Assembly (NCBI RefSeq): GCF_000247815.1
Contig: NC_021680.1
Location: forward strand, 868,001-932,000
Length of the DNA: 64,000 nucleotides
Source of the DNA: Ficedula albicollis
Taxonomy: Eukaryota; Chordata; Aves; Passeriformes; Muscicapidae
Direction of reading: 5' to 3'
Under the pieces are notes generated by a model that was not told the DNA's origin, ran no database searches, and saw only the letters and a program-made list of their open reading frames with translations. A program made the position numbers and the translations under genes. Below, piece after piece: positions 50,501-64,000 of this stretch (positions are counted from its first letter, which is position 1; the number at the start of each line of letters is the position of its first letter).

Positions 50501-52714
50501 TAGTTAGGAAGTAGCTCACATTTTGTGTGGCAGGATGGAAATTCCTTGTTTCTTGTCCTGGTTCTTTGAACTTCAGAGCAATGGAATTACATGCCAAGCA
50601 CAGCAGAGTTAATGTCCAATCCCAGGGAAGCCATGCCTGCAGTGTCCTGGCGGTGGAGCAGAGCAAGTATTAGAGGTCAAACTCAACTCCAAGGTCTGTA
50701 TGAAAGATCTGAAAGATGAGGTGGTGCTTAATGGTTCCTGGAGAAGCCTCACAGACAGACTCCTTGCCTGGGACGTGGTTTCCATTTGAAATGCTACCTC
50801 TGGGCTTTCCTCTGAGGCTTCCCAACCTTTCTTATCTGCTGGACCAGTGGTTTTTGCATCAGGACAGTCTCTACAGAGCACTGGAGGATCACCACTGGAG
50901 AGCCCCAGTGCCCAAGGGGTGTGACTCCTTGGGTCTAAGGGTACTTTAGGGAAAAACATTTCCTCTTATGCATTTTATAATTTCTTGTATACTATCTGTA
51001 GCTTGTTATTTTTCAAAATTAGTCTCTCTGCTACACCCGCCATGGCTCCTAAGCAAAATTTTATCCCTTTTAGAAGTGCAGCCCAGACAGAATATTAACA
51101 CCATTACAATTTATTTTGTGAAGAAAGGACTAGAAAGGGAACAATTTGCCTCAGTTGTCTTGTCAAACTTGTTTAATGTCAGCACATGAAGTATTTCTCT
51201 AGAACATTCCCACCTCTACTCTTAGTAAGTGGATGTTTTTTGTGGCTGGTACACAAGGTATGAACTTCCATGCACACATCTCTGCCATAGCTTCTTTGAT
51301 CTCACTCATATACCATTTGTTTCTTTTGAGTAACTTATATAGCGGCAAACAGAATCGGTAGAAAAAATGGGGTTTGATTCTTGTCTTTCTGAAGGTGCTC
51401 CTTTGTCTTGAAGAAAAGAGAAATTGTTATTTATAAGCCAAATAATGTATTTTCAAATGCAATGTGTGGTTGGGAGTAGTTTTTTTTAACTGTTCTACTT
51501 TTAACTGGAATTCTGTGGGTGAAGTGCTAGAATAAAACCCAGCAGCAGCTTGATGCTGTGCACCACTTGGATGGTAAAGCAGAAAGAAAAATACCAGGGA
51601 AGCTGAGGAAAGGGACAGCAGCCCTAAAAATCTAAACTCTTCTTAATCTGTCTCTTATTAATTGTGTTACTGCACTCTCAGGAGTTCACAAGCAGCCTGA
51701 AAGGCAGAGACTCAAGTTCTTAATGGGAGAGTTGACAAATCCACCTGTTGGCATCACCTGACAACTGATTTATCATCTCTGACAAGTAGAAGATTGCTTT
51801 GACTTGTCTGCAGGACAAGTAAAACTTAGTAACAATGTTGGGTATTTTAAAAATTGTCATGATCATGTAAATCCTGTTATCTCTGTTAACCCAAGTTCTG
51901 GACTGTAAAATGACATTAACTTGCTTAAAAAAACATTTAGAAAGGTCTCATATTAACAGATAACACGACATTTTCCCCTCTTAGTTAATTCTTAAATCCT
52001 GTTGCCTTTCAAAGACTGACACTTTTGTCTTTCAGCCCTATTTCTCTGGTAATAGAGTATTGAAGAAGACATCTTTTAATGAAAACCCCAGCATGTAGCT
52101 GTATCACATAAAAAAATACAAAGGAAGAAAGTCTGCTTAATCTGACAAAGCATCGGTGTTTAGGCTATAATCTCATTATGTGGCTTGTGTAGTGGGAGCT
52201 GATTTTTTCAAATTAATTTCTATGATTACCATAATAAACATTTTAATAATATCCTCAGCAGATGAATATTTCAGTAGGTGATCTGGTCTTTCACAGCAGC
52301 CTTTATCCCAATCAGCCATGCATGATCTGTTTACAAGAATGCTTACAGGTATTTCCACTATAATTTCGTGTTCCAGGTTATGCTTCAGCAGCTTCTCTCA
52401 GTGCATTTGGGGTGTTCCCAGGAAACACTCAGGGAGTTTTCAGACCTTTGAATTTCTAATTTTATTTTCTAGTCAATGCAAAGGAGTCACATCATATTCT
52501 ATTTAAATCTTTCAACTGTCTGCAAAGCAGTTTGCTGTAGCAAACATCCAACACCTTGAACAATGAGGCTGGTGCTGCAGCATTAGTTTTGGTATGTGCA
52601 TTATTTGCTGACAGTAATAAGTAAAGCCCTGTGTACTGCTGATGCTGTGACTGAAAGGTTGAGGGAATCTAGAAAGTAGGAGTAGGGCACTGCTAAACGG
52701 CAGAGATTTGTTGG

Positions 52715-53242
52715 GATTAGGGATCTTTGCAGAGCTGCCTCCTGCTCTGGGGTCCCGGCATAGGAAGGACATGGACCTGATGGAGGTATCCAGAGAAGGC
52801 ACCAGGATGATCAGGGGAATGGGGCAGCTCTGCTGTGAGGACAGGCTGACAGGAGGGGGGTGGGATTGTATAGCCTGGAAAAGGGAGGGCTTTGGGGTGA
52901 CCTCATTGTGTTCCTGCAATAATTGAAGGGAGCCTACAAGCCAGATAGAGAGAGACTGTTTACAAGAGCATGGAATAACAGGACAAAGAGAAATGGACCC
53001 AAAATGCAAGAGAGTACGTTTAGATTAGATGTAAGGAAAAAATTCTTCCCTGTGAGGGTGATGAGGCCCTGGCACAGGTTGCCCAGAGAAGCTGTGGCTG
53101 CCCCATCCCTGGAAATGTTCAACGCCAGGTTGGATGCGGCTCCGAGGAACCTGGGATAGTGGAAGGTGTCCCTGCTGATGGCAAGGGGCTGGAAGTGGAA
53201 GATCTTCAAGAGCCCTTCCAGCCCAAACCATTCTGTGGTTTT
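52715..53242 (+). mobile_element. CR1 LINE 3' fragment, about 0.5 kb
   Basis: The longest plus-strand CR1 copy in the window. It runs from GGACATGGACCTGATGGAG and GACAGGCTGACAGGAGG through CGTTTAGATTAGATGTAAGG and GAGGCCCTGGCACAGGTTGC to CAGCCCAAACCATTCTGTGG. It lies in RASAL2 intron 1 in the gene's orientation. Confidence 0.93.
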
Positions 53243-53539
53243 GTCACTTTATATACTGCCAGCTTCTTGAAGCTGGTGGAGTTTTACCTTCATCACAGGC
53301 TGTTGCACCACAGAGGTTTGAGTCTTGCAACTCAGCATTCTGGTGTTGCTTTTCTTCACTTGCAGTTTAGGAGCAGCACCAGAAATGTCAAAAAGATATC
53401 GTACTGATCTAGGCATGGTCGTAACATACATCCTCTGGGATCCCTCATTTCCATCCAAGACTTGTCCTGGCTCAGTTTCTGTAACAATCTCATCTTCTGT
53501 ATGTTGTCCATGATTACTCCAAAGCTTCTGCTTCCGTAG

Positions 53540-53681
53540 TTTGTTTCCCATCTGTATCCTTGAATATCTGTCCTGGTGCCTTGAGCATTTCTTCTGTGTC
53601 TTGCACTCTCTTTGTTTCCCATCTGTAGCCTTGAATATCTGTCCTGGTTTCTTGAGCATTTCTTCTGTGTCTTGCACTCTC
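53540..53681. repeat. 71-bp tandem duplication
   Basis: Copies at 53540-53610 and 53611-53681, opening TTTGTTTCCCATCTGTA and closing GTGTCTTGCACTCTC. They differ at about three bases. A unit of 71 is not a multiple of three, so it shifts the minus-strand open frame that crosses it. Confidence 0.95.
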
Positions 53682-54340
53682 CCAAGCTCGCTGTCAGCAA
53701 GTAGAAGAGCTGCAGCACATTGGTTAGGAGATCTGAAAGCTGTATGTGAGAAGGCTAGATGAGCATTTGAAATCAAAATAAAATCTCCAAGGAAAATAGT
53801 GACATAATCAGCAATTCAAGTGTCTAAAGCTGATTTTTCTAACCTGTCCTTTTTCTGCACATGGTTCCCTGTGACCTCCCTTTTTTTGCTTGCCTCTGCT
53901 GTTTGGGCTTTGGGGGTGGGACACCTATTTTTAAAGATGCATTATATGCACTAGGTAAGTTTACTGGCCTAAGAAAACAGCACAAGAATAATGTAATAAT
54001 TGTCAAAATCTCCTATCAAAACCTCTGTAACAAATAAAGCATGAATAAAATGATTCACACTTTTGAAGTGATTACATCTGTTAGTACTGAGGATAGACAG
54101 CAAAGTCTAGATATTGTTTGATTTTATTCTTTTTCTTTTTTGAAATTACCTGGTTGCTAGTAAGTGTCAGCATTATTGCTGTCTCGAGGCTTTTCCAGTG
54201 ACAGCTTATTAAGAAATGGAATACTCTCAGAACTGCACTATTTTAAAAATAGGGGTTTAGGGATTGTGTGCAAATGAAGAAGCAAACAAAGAGGCTTTGG
54301 AATTCCAGTCTGGTGCAGAGGAGCGGATTCATTGCTGCAG

Positions 54341-54468
54341 GAAGAAATGGTTTCTAAGAAACTTTTGGAAAGAAGGAGGAAGAAAATAGCATTGGTTAAA
54401 CCTGGAAGAAATGGTTTCTATGAAACTTCTGGAAAAAAGGAGGAAGAAAATAGCATTGGTTAAACCTG
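54341..54468. repeat. 64-bp tandem duplication
   Basis: Copies at 54341-54404 and 54405-54468, opening GAAGAAATGGTTTCTA and closing ATTGGTTAAACCTG, with three or four mismatches. Confidence 0.95.
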
Positions 54469-54898
54469 TGACTTGCTGCACACTTTGCAAGTGTTTCAAC
54501 ATCAACACGGATACAAGTAGTAAAGGTGAAAGATAGGAGTAAAAGCACCTCTCATGATAAGACCAGAAGAAACAGGTTTTACAGTAAAAGATGAAATGCT
54601 TCTTGCACTTATATTTTAAGCAATGTTTTGCTCCTTTAAAAGTGTTCAAGGAAGACAGAGATCGAGCAGGAGACATGGTAATTACACAAAGCTCCTTTAC
54701 TTCTGACATGTCACGCCAACCATTAAATCAGAAGGTGTGATGAAAACAGGTTTAGAAGGTTGTTTTGCTAAGCCTGAACTGTTCATTCTGTTTCCATTTT
54801 AGTTTAGTTGCAATTTTGACTTGTAAAATCTGTGAGGGCATAAATACATACAAATATGATGGACTTTTAAACTTTTAAACTAACAAGTGGTGTAGGGA

Positions 54899-55011
54899 AC
54901 TGCTGCTGCCTGTTGACTGTCCCTCTGAACATCCATAAGAATATGTTTGTTTAAACTGCTGCTGCCTGTTGACTCTGTCCCTCTGAACATCCATAAGAAT
55001 ATGTTTGTTTT
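54899..55011. repeat. 56-bp tandem duplication
   Basis: Two copies opening ACTGCTGCTGCCTGTTGACT and closing AAGAATATGTTTGTTT. The second has a two-base CT insertion after GACT. Confidence 0.93.
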
Positions 55012-56460
55012 TCCCCATCTCAAATGTTAAGCTGTTGATTTCAGTGGTTTTGGCCTTCATTTCCTGTTGGAATGAGACTTTTTTTTCCCCCCTCCTTCTC
55101 TTTGGATTTGAAGGTTGACCATCAGGAAGCAATATTTTTTGCTTGTTTTAAGCTATACAACACATATTCATTCCGTGCTTTTTCTGTCCTTGGTTTCAAC
55201 TTGTAATATCTCAGCTTCTTCCTCATTTACTCCAAACACAGCCAGAAAAAAGGGCTGTCTTTCCTCTTTCAGACTCTAAGCCTTTAGTAACACTGATATT
55301 AATATTATCAGCAGGCTAAAGTTCATAGGGTGATGCTGAAGTGAGAAACAGAGAGTGTAAAGGAATTGCTTTACTGTAATCAAAGATTGTTCTCAAGTGG
55401 AAAAATACAACTCCCTGCTAGAAGTTCAGCAAGATCCAATCATCAGTGTTGGGGTTTGAAGGTACACAATTAGAAAGCAGAATGACAGTGGGATACAAAG
55501 AAGATGCGCAGCATCTGTTGTGCCTGAAATTGTACAGCTTCTGTTCAGTGAGCCTGGTCACTTAAATTTTACCCTAGTTTTACTTGTCCAATTAAACATT
55601 TTAAGTAAGTTTTGGCAGCTGTCTTAGTTAATACACATGTGATTGGTTTCTTCATGTCTTCATTTTTGCCCTGCAGCTTTGTTAGTCTGATCCTTCTTTC
55701 AGATAGCATAATTAAAATACTGGCTCATTAGAAAAATGCCAGGTTTTTAGCATCATCTTAGTGTAGCCTGTGTGCATCTGTTTTTTGTAGCAATATCGCA
55801 TGCAGGTTTCCCTTTTTTCCTTTTGTATTTTTTTGTTTCTCTTTTTCCCCACTGTATTAACAGCTGTGGTAGATGAACCAAGAGCAGGGACTCCTGCATT
55901 ATGTTGGGACTTGACTTCCGTGGTGACTTATCTGAAGCCTTGCCTGAGTAATGGCTCTGTCAATGTTTGCTGGAGGGGATAAATTTGACTTCCCAGGTCA
56001 CAGACTACTAATCTGACTTTTCTGTTAATACCTTTGACTCTTTCTTTGCTATCTCAAACAAACCCCAACAATTTAAGTAACGCTTAGCCAAGTTGGAGCT
56101 GGAGGTACAGTACATTTTAATCCTGTCTTTATTTCAACAGTATTTTGATTACATGAGATGGGAAAGTTTAAGTTACTCTGTGTCTACTTGGTATCAGTAG
56201 ATCACAGACACTGTATCACTGTTAACATTCTAAAGAAAAACATTCTTCAAATTTAACTTTGAATACATTTTCCCTCTATTTCTAATGCTTGTGATCTGAG
56301 AGATGGGAGTATTTTCTCTCCTACTTTAGTTCTTTTCCCCAAACTCTTGCTCAGTGTTTCCAGACAGAGAGAGAAACAGGATACATCAAAACCTTACATC
56401 AGGTTTGTTTGCAGTGACCTGCTGGACTCTGTGGATGTTGCTTTGTATAACAGTTACCTA

Positions 56461-56600
56461 GGAATTTGGGTTCCCTCTTTTAGGATGAACCTATTGCTTC
56501 CAAACTGTTCTGGCTCACTAACCTTGAATAGGAATTTGGGTCCCCTCTTTTAGGATGAACCTATTGCCTCCAAACTGTTCTGGCTCACTAACCTTGAATA
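56461..56600. repeat. 70-bp tandem duplication
   Basis: Copies at 56461-56530 and 56531-56600, opening GGAATTTGGGT and closing CACTAACCTTGAATA, with two T/C differences. Confidence 0.96.
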
Positions 56601-59270
56601 GTGTATTTGTGGAACATTCATCTTCATGAAGCAAATGCAAATCTACCAGATCCCATATTTCCCAGCTTTCTGTCACTCTAATTCCCTTATCATAAACGCA
56701 GCAACTTCAGTTGTCCCTGAATCCTGGCCCATCTGTCTAGGATTTACTAGAATAGTATCACGGTTTAAAAAATATCGCCTCCATTTGTGGAAGCAAACAT
56801 TTATTGTTTTATCTGCAGTCAGAATTGATGAATATTAGTGTTTGCAGGGATAGATGGCATTTTATCATGGACTCGTAGCAATATCCCACCTGGCTGCACC
56901 TGCTGTTGGAGACAAAGTACAGGGAAAAGTGACTTACAGGCGGACTTCCAGACCCAGAGAATACTGGAACCCTCTCTCAAAACTGATTATAAATTACTTT
57001 TTTTTCCTAATTGCATCTGTCTGTTTAAATTTTGAGTTTTGTTTTTGTGATCAAACGCTTGTCCCAGCTCCTTTTCCTGGGCAGTCTCAAGGATTATTTT
57101 TTCCGCATGCAGAATAAGGAATGACAACGTGCTGCAGCTTGGGGGCACATATGTTTGAGTGCTGTCCCATTTGATTAGGTATCCTTGGTGAACCAAACCC
57201 CTGATTTTTTAACCCACCAACCTAGCATGGAGCTGAACTTTGTTTCAGATCAGAATCCCTGGTATTTATGCTGGTTTCACAGATGGTGAAAGTTTATTTT
57301 CCAATTTTACAAGCTGGTTTTACAGATATTTGGGAAAAATCATTCTACCATGTAACTAGCATGAGTAAGCATCAAAACTCTTCTGTCTCTTTCCAGTATC
57401 TTTTCTATTGACATTTTTTCTTGTTACAGTGCCTTTTGCAGTACTTTCATATCTATTTTATTCCTGGCTGGTAGCAACTGTGAGAAAGAAATCTTTTAAA
57501 TAAGGACAGTTTTTTTGTGTGTGTGGGTTTGAGAAGTTACGAATTCACAGCTACTTGAATGTGCAGGACAAAAATAGCCCTCTTTTTCCAGTCTTAATGA
57601 TTTGAGGATTTTTGGAGGAGGACAGGGAGGCATCAGTCATTTCTATGGTTATTTCATGCTGCTGGATCCCTCTGCATCCTCCAGCCTGTGTTGGATCCTC
57701 TGGTGGCTTTATGACTGTATGTCAGTGTTGGAAGGCAATTTATGCACATGCTCTACTGTGTTGGAAAGCTTCATTAATTAGAGGTTTCTAATTTTTTTCC
57801 TTGATATTTTACTGCTCTCTCACTTGCTGATCCCAGGAGGAGGTGGTTTTCCAAAGACACAGCCCAAGGCCCAGCCAGTCCTGCTAGAAGGAAAGGTTCT
57901 GCTGACCTGGTTTAGTGCTGGGCAAAGGGTGTTGTGAATTTCCTCCATTCGTCGATTTGCCACTCCCAAACAAATGAGTAGTCTGTCCTTGTTTGGATCA
58001 CCTGATTACTAGCCAAAGTTTAGGAATAGAAGGACAAAGTAGTATGTGTTCTGTCGAAGTAACTTCTAAACATTTGATTATGGGGTTAGAAAGAAAATAA
58101 TATGACGAGAAAACGCAAGTACAGATTATATGTGAAAACAAGATTGTTCCTCGGCTGCTCTGGGAACCTGGCAGCACACTCTGCTGTTCCTCATGTGGCT
58201 CCATGGCTTTGGGATTTCTTCAGGCTCACAATTCTCTTGCTAGAATCACTACTGAGTCCAGCCTTCTCCTTCAGCCTAAAATAAAACAGCCTGGTACCTG
58301 TGCTGTGCCCAAGCTGGGCTCTGAGAGTCAGGTGTGAGCATGGGAGCAGGATAGTTTCTCCCCTGTGCTCTCAGCTGGGATAAAAAACGGGGTGAGGATC
58401 CGTTCTTAATTCTTCCACTTAATTTGCATATTACTCATACATCTCTTGGTTTCTTGCAGCATTTTTGGGTCTTCTGTCTGTGTTTGACTGTTTCTCAGAG
58501 TTTGGCACTTTGGTTGTCCACAGACCTTAGGAGCTTCTACCTTCCCTCTCTCTTTGAGCACTGCACGAAAGCCAACTGTCACACATATGACCGGCTTGCC
58601 ATTCCCTGCTTTTTTTCCTTAAGGTTACCTTCCTTCCTTTCCCATCACTTCTTTTTAGCATTTTTAGCTGCTGTAATGTTTCTGCTATAATTAGCTCTGA
58701 GCACGACTGTTGTTATCTTTCCAGAGTTTAATTTTTAAAAGACGGTCTAGAGGAAGTAATGCTTGCTTGGCTGAAATCCTTTTATTGTTTTAGCCAAGTG
58801 GCCAGCTTGGTGATGGTTAACACAAAGGCCTTTTAAAAAATTATCTGCTTGTCCTCTTCAGGTCCTCATTCTGGATAAAGGACCTGATGTACCATGTGAT
58901 GCACATCTTAAACATTAGACACACACTCCCCCCAGTGCATGTGCTGGTTTATTTTGACTAAGTCTGGATTTGTATAATTTGTCTATCTAGGTTATCAATG
59001 AAAATAAGCTTGGGGTATTATATGCAAAGCAAATCTGATTTTTGACTTGTTCCCTCCTGAAGAAGAATTCTTTGCAAGGTGTTGATTTTGCAGAATGTAT
59101 GGAGGGAATAACTTTTCCTTGCTTTGAAGCTTGTGCCAATTATGGCTGAGCTGGTGAGGCAGCATGGTGGAAGCTGTGCACCCTTTTCCTTTTAGCGTAT
59201 GAGTGAATTTTGTCTCCATATTTACTAATGTGAAATAAAATTAAAAAAAAAAAAAAATTGGACAGGATAC

Positions 59271-60378
59271 AGGAACAGTAACTTTGACTTCACCTTGCAC
59301 CATCTTGCAAACAAATCAGCGGCTATCGTCCTGCCCTTCCCAGAACTGGGTGTGGTGGCTGAAATAAAACATCTCGCTAAGAGAACACAGCCCTATTGTT
59401 TCAGGGCAGCAGAAAGATGACTTCTAAAGGCTGAAGTGAGGGCTTTGGTAGTTATTTTTACTGTGGGTGTATTTTTTTCTGGGTTTTATTTTTTTTAAGT
59501 AGGGTATTTGTGCTGAGCTTGCTTCTTTGTCTCCAGTCTTTATTATTTTATTGATTATCTAAATAAAGAAATTTCACAAGGAACCTTCAGGGCCAATCTA
59601 TGTAATTTGAAGCTTGTTTCAAAGTATCTGCTCCAATTTAATTGAAGAATTACAGTGAGTGGTAGCTTAGTTTTGAAGTGTTCCTCTGCACCAAAGAGGG
59701 ATTGCACGAAGGAGGACCTCCCTTGGCAGTTGCGTCAATACTTGGCCTCAGAGAAATGTCCATATCCTTTTTCTTCCACCTCCTCATTGTTTTACACTCA
59801 TGCTTATAGCTGCCTAGAATTTCAAGGAACAGTAACTTTGACTTCACCTTGCACCATCTTGCAAACAAATCAGCGGCTATCGTCCTGCCCTTCCCAGAAC
59901 TGGGTGTGGTGGCTGAAATAAAACATCTCGCTAAGAGAACACAGCCCTATTGTTTCAGGGCAGCAGAAAGATGACTTCTAAAGGCTGAAGTGAGGGCTTT
60001 GGTAGTTATTTTTACTGTGGGTGTATTTTTTTCTGGGTTTTATTTTTTTTAAGTAGGGTATTTGTGCTGAGCTTGCTTCTTTGTCTCCAGTCTTTATTAT
60101 TTTATTGATTATCTAAATAAAGAAATTTCACAAGGAACCTTCAGGGCCAATCTATGTAATTTGAAGCTTGTTTCAAAGTATCTGCTCCAATTTAATTGAA
60201 GAATTACAGTGAGTGGTAGCTTAGTTTTGAAGTGTTCCTCTGCACCAAAGAGGGATTGCACGAAGGAGGACCTCCCTTGGCAGTTGTGTCAATACTTGGC
60301 CTCAGAGAAATGTCCATATCCTTTTTCTTCCACCTCCTCATTGTTTTACACTCATGCTTATAGCTGCCTAGAATTTCA
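59271..60378. repeat. 554-bp tandem duplication, nearly identical
   Basis: Copies at 59271-59824 and 59825-60378, opening AGGAACAGTAACTTTGACTT and closing CTGCCTAGAATTTCA. The only difference I noticed is a CG to TG change (GTTGCGTCAA versus GTTGTGTCAA). Such identity means a very recent duplication or an assembly duplication of two haplotypes. It lies in RASAL2 intron 1. Confidence 0.96.
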
Positions 60379-62152
60379 TTTTTAGTTTTCAAGCTGAGAT
60401 TTTCCTTACTCATTTTCTGAATGCAATGCCATGCAGAAGTCAGCCTTGTACCTTAAACCCAGTCTAGATTTACTGCGTAACTAGGAAACAGGAACAAGAA
60501 GGTCTCCTGCATAACTGGTATAATTTCTCTTGCTGAATAAACCTGTTCTTATGGTTATTTCTTTACTGGCAGCAGTCCCAGAAGGTTTCTGACTGGGTAT
60601 TCATGCACACCTGTGGCCTGTTTTGTGACTTTTGCCCATGGACGGGGTCTGAAGTATCTCTGGTGTCAGTGTGATGTGTATGTTCCTCTTGGAGAGATAC
60701 TGGATACTGAAAAAAATACCTGGGCTTGGCCCAAGGATGACTAGTGAAAGCTTGAGAATTACATTATGCAGATGAAAAGCCTGATGGACCGTAAGAGAGT
60801 CCCTGGGATCTTGGAGTGTGAGTCTCCCAAAGAGCCCTGGATGGTGGTGCAGCATAACTGCAGATAAAGGGAAAACCACACGTAATGAAAGTGTGATTTA
60901 TGGTTGTGACTTCTGCCAAGTAACTAAGTGTAGAGACTGTTGTTGTTGTTCTCCGGAACATAAGGAGTGGTCTTTGTGTTTATGATATTGTTTACTCCAA
61001 ACACTAATTGACACTGAGTGTATTAGAAAGGAAGTGATTTTAGGATGGGTTTTCCACCTGAAAACACAAAGGCAGAAAGAAGCAGGAGCTTCTTCCTTTG
61101 CTAGGACCTGCTGCTGTGGGGCATTGAGGTGTCTGAGCACAGCTCCAGGTTTGACATTTCAACAGGTCTCTTATTGATGTAGTAACACTTGACAGCATAC
61201 AGCAACAATTTCCTTTCAACTTTTGTTTTCATTTACAATTAGCATTGCACAATTAAAAACTTTCCTTTTAAGATCTGCTGCTTTGCCTTTTATATCTGAT
61301 TTTTCTAACATATTCTTGTGCAGCTTTTCCATCTCTTCTATGTTTTCTGTTGCAGAAAGTCTGATAAAAATGGCTGATTAAAAAAATAGAATTAAAGTAT
61401 CCTGCTTTACTGCAAACCTGATGATAAAATTTTAGAACATGAACATGTTGTCAGAGCAATCATTTCAGTTTGCTTACTGTGGTGGACTAATGTTTGATGC
61501 TTCAGTCACATTTGGAAATACAAAATTGCAAATTTTAAAAACTTCCTCTCTATTTCAGACTGAAGGTTTAGACTGCATAAAAATCCAAGTAGAGTAGAGC
61601 AACATGTGCTAGTCAAATGAGTGAAATATTTGACGTCCTTCAGCTCTGGTAACAAAAGGACCATAGTCTGTGGAATCCCTGATGCCAGCTGTGTTGAAAG
61701 TTGCTGACTTGGCCTGTGGCTGTTCCCTGCTCATACAGAATTACACTTTCACAGACACAATCCGAGCTGTGTGCAGTTTTCTTTTTTTTTCCTGAAGAAA
61801 AAACAAACATATGCTTGAATATAAGCAGAGAAGTATGTCAAAGATGCAAAATAAAAAGCAGGCAACAAAGCATGTTTATTTACAAGAGTGTCTTTGTAAT
61901 TTTGGATTCTGGCTATGGTTTGCCACACCTTCATTTCTTTATCCCTTTTTCCTTTCATTCATCTTCAGAAGTAGTGCAGCTTTGCCTAATTCTTTGAAGA
62001 GGAATGCAATAAAATGATAGTATTTCCGAGGAATGCAGCATCACATCTGATTGTGCAGCCTTCCTCATGTTGCTGTTTGACTTCTTGGGCTCTGCTAAAT
62101 GCAAATAATCCTCCTCTAAAGGGCTTTGCCTGTGTGCATATAATGCAGATTG

Positions 62153-62364
<212 letters not shown>

Positions 62365-63299
62365 AGCTTCTGCTCTGTGCTTTCTCCCTGTTGTAATGGG
62401 GAGAGGTGAGTGATGGAGGAGTGTTTACTTTTTTGTAACCATGGTTAAAAAACCAGAACAATCTTTAACAAGTCTAGGATGCAAATAGGGCTGCCCTTTG
62501 TGAAGATCATGTGTGCCATGGAGGTTTTAAACATGCATGCCCTGTCAGCCATGCATGGATTTGATGACACCTACAGTGGCTACTTGCAAAAAGAACAAAT
62601 GGTGGTGTTCTTTAGCAAAGGTGAGTATTTCCCCAAATATTTTCTGTTCTGCAGAATCGTGATCTTTAAGTGTAGGGCTGTGATAAAATGGAAATAATCT
62701 GAAGTTGTAGAAGACATGTTTTATGTGATTAATTTTGGTAAGATTGACCTGTGAAAGTAAATACCTGTTTTACAGTGTTGTTTACACAAGAAATCAGTCG
62801 GGAACACGTGTTTCTTTGAAAGATGACTCTTTTGGCTACAGCACAGTTTTACTGGGGGCTCTTGGGGATCAGTTTGCTCTGCAAAATTCGTTGTACTTTA
62901 GTAGTTATTCTCCCTGTGTGAAGGAGGATGCTGGTAGGGTTGACTGTTAAAAAGCTGTTGGGCTGAATAATTCCCTGACACATCTTCCTTACTGCAGGAG
63001 AAGTTCCCTTCTAAAGTCAAAATCATTTTCCCAACAATAAAACTGTTAGGAAGTGCAGTGCTGTGATTTTTCACTTTGCTGGGAAACCCTTCGGTTTAGA
63101 AGCAAGCTGAGAATTTCTATTGCTAATCTGCTATATTAAGGCAAATTAGAGTCAACTGGCGTGCTTCTAAATGTGGCTTGTGTGAAATGAAGTTCCTTCC
63201 AGTGTAATGGTTTTTTCTCTTTTTTTTTTTTTAATAGCACAATTTATTATTCCATAAGTAGGTAATTCCTCTTTGCTGATAACCACACGTCTGGTCTTC

Positions 63300-63560
63300 C
63301 CTTCTGCCGTGGTGGTTCCCTTGGAGCAGCACCGTGCCTTTAAAATGCCAGTGATTGAGTTGCAGCCCCTGGAGGGGCTGTATTTAGACTGGCTGTTAAC
63401 AGATCAGCTCGTTCATGTAATTACCGAGCTCTGGCAGAGCAGCTCCTGTAGCTCAGTGCACGTTATTGCTTTCCATTTGCTCTGTGAGTCGCAGGACAGC
63501 CCTTCCTGCTTGGTGAGGAGTTTGTGCCTTTAAAAAACGAAGAAATCATTTTGTAGCTCC
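63300..63560. other. Possible conserved non-coding element
   Basis: A repeat-free stretch of balanced base composition with several compact motifs (TGTAATTACC, CTCAGTGCACGTTATTGC). It does not code for the next RASAL2 exon in any frame. It looks unlike the AT-rich intron around it, but conservation cannot be judged from one sequence. Confidence 0.2.
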
Positions 63561-64000
63561 CAGCAGACCTTTCAATAAACATTAGCAAGTTCCACTTATC
63601 CGTGACATAGTACGAAAATATTTTCCTGTCTGATTGTGCATCGTGACTTCATTGGCTCGAAATGACACCTTTTGGGAGTGCCTCTCCTGCTGGGGTGCTT
63701 TGTCTTTGCAGTGACAATTCCCACCTGGGTCAGCCATGGATTTCACCATTGTGAAGGATCCTCGGTGAAGCCATACCTGGCTTTGCAACAGCTCTCTTCA
63801 CTTGACTGCAGGAAGCACTGGAAGGTGTTGGAGATGGGATGTTTTTCCTGAGGCTCTTCCGTTTATTTTAGTTGTGTTTCAGCACTATGGAGCAGGATGA
63901 ATGAGGCAGTGCAGAGACAGGGAGAAAGGCTTTGTGGTTTTTATTAGCAACAACTGTGCAAGCAAACTTAATTTGGCATTCTGAAGCCCGCTGGTGGTGT

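Noticed and set aside
53249..53776. Minus-strand frame of 175 codons in RASAL2 intron 1 with internal repetition
   Set aside because: The repetition comes from a 71-bp duplication, which is not a multiple of three, so the two copies are read in different frames. No domain was recognised.
59000..59260. Possible processed pseudogene: AATAAAATT followed by a 15-base A run
   Set aside because: The sequence before it shows no coding similarity to anything I recognise, and no target-site duplication was found.

Overview
The window reads as nuclear DNA of a bird. Two vertebrate genes can be recognised by exon, and the dispersed repeats are CR1 LINE fragments with the typical avian 3' end. No bacterial-style operons, CRISPR arrays, rRNA or tRNA genes were seen. 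Most long open frames are incidental, and many begin at TTG or GTG rather than ATG.

Layout: (1) 248-7933, minus strand: the 5' half of SEC16B, a COPII and ER-exit-site scaffold. Ten exons run from the ATG at 7868 down to 248 with intact splice sites and matching phases, giving about 505 residues; the rest lies beyond base 1. The first coding exon holds a 21-bp minisatellite that codes for a heptapeptide array. (2) 7934 to about 34500: intergenic DNA with CR1 fragments, an older L3-type CR1 relic, several tandem duplications, A/C- and T-rich tracts, and a small CpG cluster near 13.8-14.05 kb. (3) About 34550-35640, plus strand: a CpG-rich promoter region and the first coding exon of RASAL2, a Ras GTPase-activating protein, ending at a GT donor after 35365. 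Its 5' part, including the start codon, is hidden by a 536-base run of pure G. (4) 35366-64000: part of RASAL2 intron 1. It holds two more giant G tracts, two CR1 copies, several tandem duplications including a nearly perfect 554-bp one, and a GC-rich islet with an exact CTCF core motif.

SEC16B and RASAL2 lie head to head with about 27 kb between them. This is the order and orientation known from human 1q25. The two proteins act in unrelated processes (ER export; Ras inactivation), so the arrangement is conserved synteny and not a functional unit.

I found no convincing undescribed gene system. The most notable signals are the coding heptad array in SEC16B, the loss of the RASAL2 start under a G tract, four G tracts all on the same strand and mostly beside A/T homopolymers, the large number of short two-copy tandem duplications, and the intronic CTCF islet. 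All family assignments come from recognition of remembered human proteins; no search was run.
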